Shown here one piece after another: positions 25,929-34,038 of a DNA stretch of 63,409 bases. Each line of letters starts with the position of its first letter. Position 1 is the stretch's first letter. A program made the position numbers and the translations under genes. Source of the DNA: GCA-2687025 sp964473525 (GTDB lineage Bacteria > Poribacteria > WGA-4E > GCA-2687025); NCBI GenBank assembly GCA_964473525.1, contig CAYYPK010000038.1, positions 1 through 63,409 on the forward strand. The letters run 5' to 3'. The notes under the pieces were generated by a model that saw only the letters and a list, made by a program, of their open reading frames with translations, did not search any database and was not told the DNA's origin.

Positions 25929-26210
25929 CGCGCCTCGGACGGCCGTTGACAGCCGGCAGCCGTTCGCGCACCGCGGCCGAGCCAGCCCCCGCCCAGCTTT
26001 GACTCCCGGCCTGAATGGAGGTACGCTCAGGCAATGACGGCCTCGTCGTTGGCGACGACGCGTGGCCGTTCAGCACCATGCTGCCAGACCAGCGATGAGA
26101 CGCGCCGTGGGGGAACAGGCGGTCGCAGGTCACGAGATCGCCCGTTTGCGACGGCGTTGGGACACCGTCGCGCGCGAGGGCGAGACACGGCGATGGAGAG
26201 CAGGACGCAC

Positions 26211-28616
26211 ATGTCCGAAGCGGGGCGCCACATCGACGCCCATCTTCTAGCATTGCTGGAGGACGCGCCTACCGTCACGTACCGGTGTGACGCGGCAGAC
26301 ATGTTCCGCGTTACCTTCGTTACCGGCAATGTGAAGCATCTCACAGGATATGACGCCAGCCACTTCCTGGGCTGCCGTACGTTCGCCGCAAGCCGCATCC
26401 ACCCGGACGACTTCCCGTTCGTGAGGGCGGGGCTGAGGAGCCTGCGCAAGGCGGGCGCGGCGACCCTCGACTACCGCTTCCTGCACGCCGACGGCGCCTA
26501 CCGCTGGCTGCGCGACCAGATGCGCATGTCCGACGACGGCATGGAGGCGGTCGGCTGCACGTCCGACATCACCGACCTCAAGCGCGAGGTCTTCGCGCCC
26601 GACGCGCGAGACGTGAGCGGACGCGAGGCGATGGCCGCGCTGCTACGCGACCAGGCCGACGACCTGACGACCGTCGTCCAGAGCGCCAGATGCATCCTGT
26701 GGCGGTCGCACGTGGAGGCGCACGGCGACGGCTTCGCGTGGACGCCTCTGCGACGAGACATCGAGCAGTTCCAGGCGGTGCTGCCACTCGACGTCTCCGA
26801 CGGCGAGGACTACCACGTCGTCTGGCGGTCGCGCATCCCCGTCGAAGACCAGGAACGGCTTGACCGCGTCGGCCATCAGGCGCTCCGCGAAGGAGCAGAC
26901 GCCTACTCCATCGAATACCGCGCCATGGACAAGTACGGCGCGACTCGATGGCTTCGGGACGACGTGTCCATCAAGCCCATCGGGGAAGGTCAATGGCAGG
27001 CCGTGGGCGTCCTAACGGACATCACCCAACGCAAGCGTTCCGAGCAGATCCAGAGGACGCTCTACGAAGTCGGCGAGGCCGTCCACGTCACGCCCACGCT
27101 CGACGCCATGTACGAGAGTATCCACGCGTCGCTGGCGAACCTCGTGGACTCCACCGGCTTCGCGGTCGCGCTAACGGATCCCGACGAGCCGGACCTATTC
27201 AGCTTCGCCCACTGGCGAGACACCGAGGGCGTTAAGCCCGGCCTTCAGCGAGTCGCGATCCCCAACTCCAGAACCGCGCTAGTCGCCCACACCAAGGGGC
27301 CACTGTATCTCACGGCGCAAGAATCCGAGCGGATGGCCGAGGCGGGAGACATCGAACTCTACGAGCCTGAGCCGGCAGCGTGGCTAGGCGTCCCTCTCAT
27401 GGTCGACGGCGGGTTCATCGGCGTCATGCGCCTGGCCCACCACACCGATCCAGACCCCTACACGCCCGACGACATTGAGGTGGTCTCCCACGTAGCGCGC
27501 CACGTCGCCGCCGCCATCGACCGACGACGAACACAGGAGAAGTTCGCCGAGGAGCGGCGGCTGTTCCTGAGCCTCATGGACAGCCTCCCGGACAGCATCT
27601 ACTTCAAGGACGCGGAGAGCAAAGTCACGCGCGTCAACGCCGTCTGCGCCAAACGAATGGGCGTCGCGGACAGGCAGGATGCTGCTGGCGTGCGAGACAG
27701 CGATGTGTTCGAGGAGGAGCTGGCGACCACGTACCGCAACGAGGAAATCGCCCTCCTCGCGACCGGTGAACCCATCATTGGTGATGTCCGCAGAGATCCG
27801 CACACACCAGGCGGATGGATCTCCGTCACGAAAGTGCCGATCCAGGACGACGCGGGCGAAATAACCGGGTTGGTCGGCGCCAACCGCGACGTCACGGAGC
27901 TGATGCGCGCTCAGGAGGAGCTGCGCGACAGCGAGACCGGCCGCATGCAACTCATGGAGCAGGTGCTAACCGCGCAGGAGGAGGAGCGCGCCCGCATCTC
28001 CCGCGAGCTGCACGACCAGGTGGGAGGTGAGCTCACGTCCCTCCTCCTGGGGCTGCGCGTCATCCAGGCGGCGAAGGATGTCGACGACGCCACACGGCAG
28101 GCGGGTGAGCTTCGCGACATAGCCGCCGACACACTCGAGGATGTGCGCAAGATCGCCTTCGCCATGCGGCCGAGCGTCCTGGACGACCTCGGGCTAGCCG
28201 CCGCCCTGCAACGCGACGTCGAACTCCTGAACCAGGGAGCCGACTTCAACGCGACCTTCCACGCACACCGGGCCGACAACGTACACATGCCTTCTGACGT
28301 GCAGGTCGGCCTCTACCGCGCCGCGCACACCGCTCTCACGAACGTCGTTCGCCACGCCGCCGCGCAAAACGTGGCCGTGGCGATGTCCATCGACCGGGTC
28401 GATGGGACCGACCGCGTATCCATCCTCATTGAGGACGACGGCGTCGGCTTCGACGCGCGGAAGGCGCTGTCAGGCCCCGTCGCCGAACGCTTCGGACTGC
28501 TCTCCATGCAGGAACGCGCCAGGCTGATGGGCGGCGAGGTCACGATACAGTCCGCGCCAGGAGAGGGTTGCGCGGTCCTCATGAGCGTGCCGACCTCCCG
28601 CGGGGGCGTTGCGTAG
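26211..28616 (+). CDS. PAS-PAS-GAF-PAS sensor histidine kinase (801 aa)
   Basis: PAS-like domains at about residues 15-125 (TYRCDAADMFRVTFVTGNV) and 155-285, a GAF domain at about 300-450 (AAWLGVPLMVDGGFIGV), a third PAS at about 455-575 (LPDSIYFKDAESKVTRVNAV), then a HisKA_3 dimerisation helix with RELHDQVGGELTSLLLGL (His601) and a HATPase_c domain ending in IEDDGVGFDARKA. No transmembrane helix, so cytosolic. HisKA_3 kinases usually signal to NarL/LuxR regulators, and none is adjacent. Start at 26211 has AGGA upstream; an ATG at 26193 is also possible. It is a paralogue of the kinase at 34039. Confidence 0.85.
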   Translation: MSEAGRHIDAHLLALLEDAPTVTYRCDAADMFRVTFVTGNVKHLTGYDASHFLGCRTFAASRIHPDDFPFVRAGLRSLRKAGAATLDYRFLHADGAYRWLRDQMRMSDDGMEAVGCTSDITDLKREVFAPDARDVSGREAMAALLRDQADDLTTVVQSARCILWRSHVEAHGDGFAWTPLRRDIEQFQAVLPLDVSDGEDYHVVWRSRIPVEDQERLDRVGHQALREGADAYSIEYRAMDKYGATRWLRDDVSIKPIGEGQWQAVGVLTDITQRKRSEQIQRTLYEVGEAVHVTPTLDAMYESIHASLANLVDSTGFAVALTDPDEPDLFSFAHWRDTEGVKPGLQRVAIPNSRTALVAHTKGPLYLTAQESERMAEAGDIELYEPEPAAWLGVPLMVDGGFIGVMRLAHHTDPDPYTPDDIEVVSHVARHVAAAIDRRRTQEKFAEERRLFLSLMDSLPDSIYFKDAESKVTRVNAVCAKRMGVADRQDAAGVRDSDVFEEELATTYRNEEIALLATGEPIIGDVRRDPHTPGGWISVTKVPIQDDAGEITGLVGANRDVTELMRAQEELRDSETGRMQLMEQVLTAQEEERARISRELHDQVGGELTSLLLGLRVIQAAKDVDDATRQAGELRDIAADTLEDVRKIAFAMRPSVLDDLGLAAALQRDVELLNQGADFNATFHAHRADNVHMPSDVQVGLYRAAHTALTNVVRHAAAQNVAVAMSIDRVDGTDRVSILIEDDGVGFDARKALSGPVAERFGLLSMQERARLMGGEVTIQSAPGEGCAVLMSVPTSRGGVA

Positions 28617-28710
28617 ACCGAGGACGCCCTGCTGTTGCGACCGACCCGCCCCCACGCCGCTACCTTTACTGCATCGCTCCAGTAGCGCAGCACTTAGAGG
28701 AGAGACGGCG

Positions 28711-29385
28711 ATGGCGCCCATACACTCTGTGCGCGGGCTCGCGTTAGCAGCCCTTCTGACCGGCCTGACTTCAGCAACACACGCCGCCGACCCCGTCGCT
28801 GGCGAAGACTTCATCTGGATCGACCTGGGAGAGGAGAACGAGGGTCTGCTCCTGACGCAGACCGAGGGAGGAGACGGCGTCACCGAGCCGGACGACGTCG
28901 CCGGCCTCGACTGCCGTGTCAACCCGTGGCCGTATGCAGGCCCGGGTCACAACCACATGTACTTCAAGGTAGACGACACGTTCCTGTTCGCGACCGACGT
29001 CGAGGCGTGGCTCGTCGTCGAGTACTTCGACTCCGCCGACGCCCAACAGATCGACTGCCAATACGACAGTAACGGAGCCGGGCCGGTCGGCGGGGCGTTC
29101 CGAGGCGCCGGCGACGGAGCCTTCGAGGCCATCAAGCCCGGAGGGACAGACACGTGGCTCACGCACGTCTTCCACATTGAGGACGGCCGGTTTGAGAACA
29201 GAGGGAACGGCGCCGATTTCCGGCTCTCGTCGCACGGACAGGGGTCCATCTGGATCAACCGAGTGTGGCTCAGCCTCGTCGAGCCGCCCGAGGACTTCGA
29301 CCCGGACCTACCCTTCGGCGTCAGCCGCGCCGTGTATCCGGCTGGGAAGCTCGTAGCGACCTGGGCCGCCGTGAAGGGCAGGTAG
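28711..29385 (+). CDS. Secreted protein with KL-AT-W C-terminal motif (224 aa)
   Basis: Good ribosome site (GAGGAGAG) and signal peptide (GLALAALLTGLTSATHA-A). The mature domain is beta-rich: FIWIDLGEENEGL, AWLVVEYFDS, HVFHIEDGRF and SIWINRVWLSLV, with an aromatic-rich middle like a carbohydrate-binding module. Its C-terminus, AVYPAGKLVATWAAVKGR, matches in spacing the AVDPQAKLATQWGRLR ending of the two paralogues at 6.4 and 7.3 kb, although the rest is only loosely alike. It is convergent with the tape-measure gene, 9 bp apart at the stops. Confidence 0.75.
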   Translation: MAPIHSVRGLALAALLTGLTSATHAADPVAGEDFIWIDLGEENEGLLLTQTEGGDGVTEPDDVAGLDCRVNPWPYAGPGHNHMYFKVDDTFLFATDVEAWLVVEYFDSADAQQIDCQYDSNGAGPVGGAFRGAGDGAFEAIKPGGTDTWLTHVFHIEDGRFENRGNGADFRLSSHGQGSIWINRVWLSLVEPPEDFDPDLPFGVSRAVYPAGKLVATWAAVKGR

Positions 29386-29394
29386 AGCCGCGCA

Positions 29395-31545
29395 TCAAGC
29401 CTGCTGGAGGGACATCCCCTCCTGGTTAGCGATCTCGACAATGCGCTGTGCGAGTTCGCGATACGCGCTCTCGGACGCGATGATTGTGCCCGCATCGATC
29501 TTGAAAAGGTTGACGTTGTTCGTGCCAAGCTGACCGGACGAGAGACCCGACAGGTCGAAGATCTCGCCGAAGCGGACGCTACCGTCCGACGTGCTGATGG
29601 GGATGTCCGCCAGGCTGAACCCCTGCGTCGACGAAGCCGCCGCCAGACGACGCGCGACTGAAGCGACCGCCGCCCACGAGATCTCGTCCTCTTCGGGAAT
29701 ATCGCCCACGCCACCGGTACGCGACTCTAGGAGCGACTCCTGCACGTTCACGGCGGTGGCCTCCGCGAGGGCCTGAGCGATGGAGCGCACCCCTGACGGT
29801 AAACTGCCTGTCGCCGAGTGCGTGGTGATGCCGCCGCCAGTCGCCCCGCGCCGACTCGCCGTGACCGCCTGCGCGGCGACGTTCGGCCCCGACTGCGCGA
29901 ACACCTGCCGATACAGATCGAGCTCGTCCGAGGTGAGGTCCGGGAACGTGTCGCGCGCCATCGCCTCCGCGTTCGTGATCGTATACAGCACGCCGTCGCT
30001 CGTCTCGAACATCTGCAGCGCGCCCGTGGCGACGTCCCGCCAGAACGCGGGCACGCCGATGTCCGTCGGGCTGATCTGGTTGTCCGCCATCAGCCGAAGA
30101 GCGATGTCCGTCGGCTGCAGCCGATGCGCCGTGCCGTCGTGGAAGACGCGCCGCGCCGTCTCGACATAGACCGTGAGATCGCCGTTACGCGTCGCCCCGG
30201 CGGCGAACGACACGCTCAGCGCATAGCGCCACGAGATCTGCCTGTGCGCCAGCACCAGCACACGCGTCGTGCGCTGCTGCGCCACGGCTATCTGCTCCCC
30301 AGTCGGGTTGAAGCGCCGCTTGATGTCCTCCGGCAGGCCCTGCCATGTGAGAGTCTTCCCCGACTCACGCCACTCGTTGCCTTCGTGCGCCAGGGCGACG
30401 CCCGCCAACGCGAACCAGGCCGCCAGCCCAAGCACCGCGCCGCCCGACAGCGATCCGCCCGCAGCCACCGGAGGCGTGCCGCCAACCCCGCTCGGTGGCG
30501 TGGAGCCACCAGGCGTCGACCCGCCGCCACCCAGCGAACCGATGCTCCCGCCCAACTGGTTCAGACGCGAGCTGACAGGCTCAAAGAAGCCTTCGAGGAA
30601 GTTCGAGAACGAGTCGCTCACCGCGGAACGCCACGCCGCCTTGAACTTGTCCGTCGCCCCGCCCGGCCGGTTCCACGCATCGCCGAAGCTCTCACCCGCG
30701 ACGAGAGTGTCCGCGAAGAAGTCGCCGAAGATGTCAGGGGCGTCCTGCCCCACGACGTGCGTCATCGCACCCAGCAATCCAGCCTCGGGGTCGCGCAGCC
30801 ACGCCGCTACATTCTCGGCGCCGGCACGCAGGCCGTCGAACATGGTTGGGCCACGCAACGCTTCGTCGCCGCCAGCTAGCGCGACATCCTCCAGAGCAGT
30901 CGTCACCATGGAGGTGGACTCAACGACACTCCCATCACCCGTGACAAGGTCGCGACGGACGGCGCGGCGCATGTCATCGAAGGCTGTCTCCGTCTGGGCA
31001 ACATCGGCCGGAATGTCCTCGCGGAACGTCTCGCGCATCGCGGCGACGGGGCCGCCGTCCCGCCGCAGGTCCGCCACCATGTCCGCCATGCTGTCGAGGG
31101 GGACATGCCGGATGGCGTCCGCCAGCGGCTCGACGGTCGGAGCCAGCGTGTCCGAGAACAGACCGGTGAAGCTCGTTTCAAGGGCCGGCCCGATGGAGCC
31201 GTGGTCCAGAGAAGCGCCGAGCTCCCGGAGGGCGGCCCCGACGCCTGGATCGATGCTGTCTTGCACGTCCTTCAGCGGAGCGATCATGCGCCGCCGCACA
31301 TCGCCGCCGAAGCGGTCCATCGCAGTCGTCACCGCCGAGCCGTCCATACCCGCGAGTCGGTCCGTGAGCGACGCCTCGGACAGCGCGCCGAACGCGCCGT
31401 CGAGATCCAGTCCGTCCGCGGCGCCCTGTATGCCACGGAAGGCGTCCTCGGCTGCCGCCTTCGAGCGGTCCAGAGTATCCGTGAAGCTCTGCGTATGCAG
31501 TTGGAGTTCGACGAACAGACTACCGAGACTGAGAGCGTTCGACAC
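29395..31545 (-). CDS. Phage tape-measure-like protein (716 aa)
   Basis: Start is the GTG at 31545 with GGGAGG upstream; an extension further upstream reads as shadow. N-terminal SLGSLFVELQLHTQSFTDTL-DRSKAAAEDAFRGI in pattern fits the start of tape-measure proteins. Residues about 100-260 are helical and charged, and a hydrophobic helix (VLGLAAWFALAGVALAHEG) lies near the middle, as usual for membrane-penetrating tape measures. The protein is short for a siphophage tape measure. It is the only gene of block 3 and is 79 bp downstream of a copy of the shared dyad. It sits far from both capsid and tail genes. Confidence 0.7.
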   Translation of the reverse strand: MSNALSLGSLFVELQLHTQSFTDTLDRSKAAAEDAFRGIQGAADGLDLDGAFGALSEASLTDRLAGMDGSAVTTAMDRFGGDVRRRMIAPLKDVQDSIDPGVGAALRELGASLDHGSIGPALETSFTGLFSDTLAPTVEPLADAIRHVPLDSMADMVADLRRDGGPVAAMRETFREDIPADVAQTETAFDDMRRAVRRDLVTGDGSVVESTSMVTTALEDVALAGGDEALRGPTMFDGLRAGAENVAAWLRDPEAGLLGAMTHVVGQDAPDIFGDFFADTLVAGESFGDAWNRPGGATDKFKAAWRSAVSDSFSNFLEGFFEPVSSRLNQLGGSIGSLGGGGSTPGGSTPPSGVGGTPPVAAGGSLSGGAVLGLAAWFALAGVALAHEGNEWRESGKTLTWQGLPEDIKRRFNPTGEQIAVAQQRTTRVLVLAHRQISWRYALSVSFAAGATRNGDLTVYVETARRVFHDGTAHRLQPTDIALRLMADNQISPTDIGVPAFWRDVATGALQMFETSDGVLYTITNAEAMARDTFPDLTSDELDLYRQVFAQSGPNVAAQAVTASRRGATGGGITTHSATGSLPSGVRSIAQALAEATAVNVQESLLESRTGGVGDIPEEDEISWAAVASVARRLAAASSTQGFSLADIPISTSDGSVRFGEIFDLSGLSSGQLGTNNVNLFKIDAGTIIASESAYRELAQRIVEIANQEGMSLQQA

Positions 31546-31599
31546 GAGTTCGGTCCTCCCGCGGTCGCCGCGCGTCAAATTGCGCGTCACGCCGTTCGA

Positions 31600-31640
31600 G
31601 GACGGTAGCCGCGACCGGGGTGGTCGGATCAAACCGAATG
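31600..31640 (-). promoter_or_regulatory. Shared dyad element / candidate phage promoter, copy C
   Basis: TCGGATCAAACCGA (31624-31637), one base different from copies A and B. TTGATC (complement of 31627-31632) and TACCGT (complement of 31602-31607) are again 19 bp apart, and the 10 bases next to the dyad (TGGTCGG side) match copy B. It lies 79 bp before the tape-measure start. Confidence 0.6.
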
Positions 31641-31785
31641 ACACATGGGCCAATTGGCGGGCACATGGACCGGACGCCAGACACACGAGACACGCGTCTG
31701 CTGGCGCGCCAGACCGGCGTGGCTCACAATTGGCAGGTAGATTCCTCTCGCCGCGCGCATCTGTATGGGCAACAGGAAGGACGCG

Positions 31786-33141
31786 ATGAACGACGCGACG
31801 CGAGACATCCTGCTGGCGGGGCAAGGCGACCAGCGCGCGGTCTCACGCATAGTGCATGAGTACCGACACATGGTCCGCGCGACTTGCGCGGCCGCCTGCC
31901 CCGACCGACGGGATGTCGAGGAACTCGTGCAGGACGTGTTCGTCACGGCGTTCGGCGCGTTGGGAGACCTGCGCGATCCAGCCAGGTTCGCCGGTTGGCT
32001 GAAGCAGATCGCCCTGAACCGCTGCCGCGCTCATATCCGCGCCACGCGCAACGCCCCCAAGTCGGTCGCTCTCTCGACCGCGCCTCAGGCCGTTGCCCGC
32101 CCGGAAGACGACGCATCGGTAACGGAGGCGATCCACCACTTGGTGATGGAGGCCCTGGCGGGACTGCCATCGTCTGAGCGGCAGGTCGTGGAGGCCCGCA
32201 TACGCGGGGACGACCACGACGCGATAGCCGCCAGTCTGGGCATCGCCCCCCAGACGAGCATGAACCGGCTAACACGCGCGCGAAAGCGGCTCACGGGCCT
32301 GCGCCGCCGCCTGCTGGAGTCCGCCATCCTCGCGACCTTGCTGGACAGAGCCCGCGCGGAGCCGCTCGGGCCGCAAGCAACGCCATGGTTAGGGAGCCCG
32401 CTCATGCAGGCGAAGACAGTGATGTTTGGGGCGACCGCAGTGGCCGCGGCCATCGTGACCGTCGGCATCTACATGACCATCTCGACAGGCGAGGACAACG
32501 GGCGCGCGCACAACTCAACGCCCGCCGCCAAGCGTGCGCCGCGACCCGTCACGCGACCGCCCGCCGAAGATGCGCCGACATCCTCGCCACGCCCCATCGC
32601 CGAGACCGCGTCCGTCACGGCACGGGAAGAGCCTCAAGCGACGCTGACCTACGAGGAGGAACTCGTGCAACGCTGGGTCGCCTACCGCGACACGCCAGCG
32701 TTCCAGACGCTGAACGACCGCCGGAACGTCCTGACAATGCAGGCGTACGAGCTGCAGCTACCAGACGACCTGAGAAAGCAGTTCCGCGACTACGAGCGCG
32801 ACCCGTTCTCGATCCTTGGACTCGACGAGGACACCGTCCATGCGGGCACAAGCGTGGAGGACATCCAGGAGTTGCGGGCCATCGCCGACGAGAAGGCGCA
32901 AGCCCTGCGCGACGACATGCGCGCCTACTCCGCTGCGCGGACGGCGAACCAGCGGGAGAGGGAGCGCCTCTACGCGCGAGTCCTGCAAGGGCTCGACATG
33001 ACGGAGGAAGAGCACCGTCTCGCGATCCGCCTGGCGCCGGCGCCAACGCCCGAGCGCGTCGCGCGGGACAAGCGTCACTGGGCAGATGTCATGCGCGCCG
33101 CCGGCATGAGTCACGTCATCGCGCAGGTCACGATCCCGTAG
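31786..33141 (+). CDS. ECF sigma factor with C-terminal TM and extra domain (451 aa)
   Basis: Sigma region 2 covers about residues 10-85 (RRDVEELVQDVFVTAFGAL, FAGWLKQIALNRCR) and region 4 about 115-180 (LAGLPSSERQVVEARIRG, then SLGIAPQTSMNRLTRARKR). A hydrophobic helix at about 214-234 (FGATAVAAAIVTVGIYMTIS) follows, then a Pro-rich linker and a charged helical C-terminal domain with LQLPDDLRKQFRDYERDP. This places the sigma domain in the cytoplasm and the tail outside. Start ATG at 31786 has AGGAAGG upstream. ECF sigmas with fused membrane domains are known; no anti-sigma gene is adjacent, so the tail may do that job. Confidence 0.85.
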   Translation: MNDATRDILLAGQGDQRAVSRIVHEYRHMVRATCAAACPDRRDVEELVQDVFVTAFGALGDLRDPARFAGWLKQIALNRCRAHIRATRNAPKSVALSTAPQAVARPEDDASVTEAIHHLVMEALAGLPSSERQVVEARIRGDDHDAIAASLGIAPQTSMNRLTRARKRLTGLRRRLLESAILATLLDRARAEPLGPQATPWLGSPLMQAKTVMFGATAVAAAIVTVGIYMTISTGEDNGRAHNSTPAAKRAPRPVTRPPAEDAPTSSPRPIAETASVTAREEPQATLTYEEELVQRWVAYRDTPAFQTLNDRRNVLTMQAYELQLPDDLRKQFRDYERDPFSILGLDEDTVHAGTSVEDIQELRAIADEKAQALRDDMRAYSAARTANQRERERLYARVLQGLDMTEEEHRLAIRLAPAPTPERVARDKRHWADVMRAAGMSHVIAQVTIP

Positions 33142-33236
33142 CCGCGCCCGTCTTCGCGCCCCGGGGCTTGCCGCCCTCCGCCGCGTGCCGGACAATCTCC
33201 CCACCGCCTCGACCCACGCTACGCCGGGAGACCCGC

Positions 33237-34034
33237 ATGCCGCTGCTGACAGAAGAAGACGTGGCGTTCTTCCGCATCACGGGATACGTCGTCAAGCGCG
33301 CCGCCATCGAGCCCGAACTCATCGCACGGTGCCGCGCGCAGGTGTGGGACAACCTACCCGAGTCGCCCGACAAGCCGGACGAGTGGGCAGACGGCAAGCA
33401 CTTCAGCAGCTATACGAACATGGACCCCTGGGCGCAGAGCGGACCCATGCAGGAACTCGCCGAGCACGAGTCGCTAGCGGGCGTCGCCCGACAACTGCTG
33501 GGCGACTGCATCAAGCCACCACACGCCGGCTCCATCCTCCTGCGCTTCCCGTCCAAGGACAAGACGTACCGGCCGCCCACGGTTGGACACCTGGACAACA
33601 CATGTGGACACAGCTTCAACACCATCACGCTACTGGACACAGTGCAGCCGCGTGGCGGAGGGTTCACCGTCTGGCCGGGTAGCCACATGATGTGCCACGA
33701 GTACTTCCGGCATCACGACGTCCGCGCCAAGCTAGAAAACGGACTGCTCCCGTGGTCCTACGGCACGGGAATCGAGTTCACCGGCGAGCCGGGCGATGTC
33801 GTCCACATCCACCCCTGGATGATCCACACCGTTGGACACAACGTGAACGACACGCTGCGCATGGTCGCGCAGAACGGCTACTTCCGCACGACTCTCAGAG
33901 AGGACTTCGACGACATCCCCGACGATCTGTGGTGGTTCTGGGACGGCGTCAAGGAGATGGAAGCCGACATGCGCGCCGCTGGCAAGACGTGGCGCGTCGA
34001 GGCCGGCATGGACGCCGGCACGCCGTCCACATAG
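33237..34034 (+). CDS. Phytanoyl-CoA dioxygenase (PhyH) family protein (265 aa)
   Basis: Fe(II)/2-oxoglutarate ligands are present: VGHLDNT carries the His-x-Asp pair (about residue 120) and GDVVHIHPWMIHTVGHN the distal His (about residue 190). The N-terminus MPLLTEEDVAFFRITGYVV is the usual PhyH opening, and the length is normal. The substrate is unknown; PhyH proteins hydroxylate a wide range of small molecules. Start ATG is preceded by GGGAGAC. Its stop lies 4 bp from the stop of the convergent kinase gene. Confidence 0.85.
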   Translation: MPLLTEEDVAFFRITGYVVKRAAIEPELIARCRAQVWDNLPESPDKPDEWADGKHFSSYTNMDPWAQSGPMQELAEHESLAGVARQLLGDCIKPPHAGSILLRFPSKDKTYRPPTVGHLDNTCGHSFNTITLLDTVQPRGGGFTVWPGSHMMCHEYFRHHDVRAKLENGLLPWSYGTGIEFTGEPGDVVHIHPWMIHTVGHNVNDTLRMVAQNGYFRTTLREDFDDIPDDLWWFWDGVKEMEADMRAAGKTWRVEAGMDAGTPST

Positions 34035-34038
34035 CGGG

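Noticed and set aside
31546..31824. Longer N-terminus for the tape-measure gene
   Set aside because: The extra codons cross the dyad promoter element and lack homology; GTG at 31545 has a good ribosome site.
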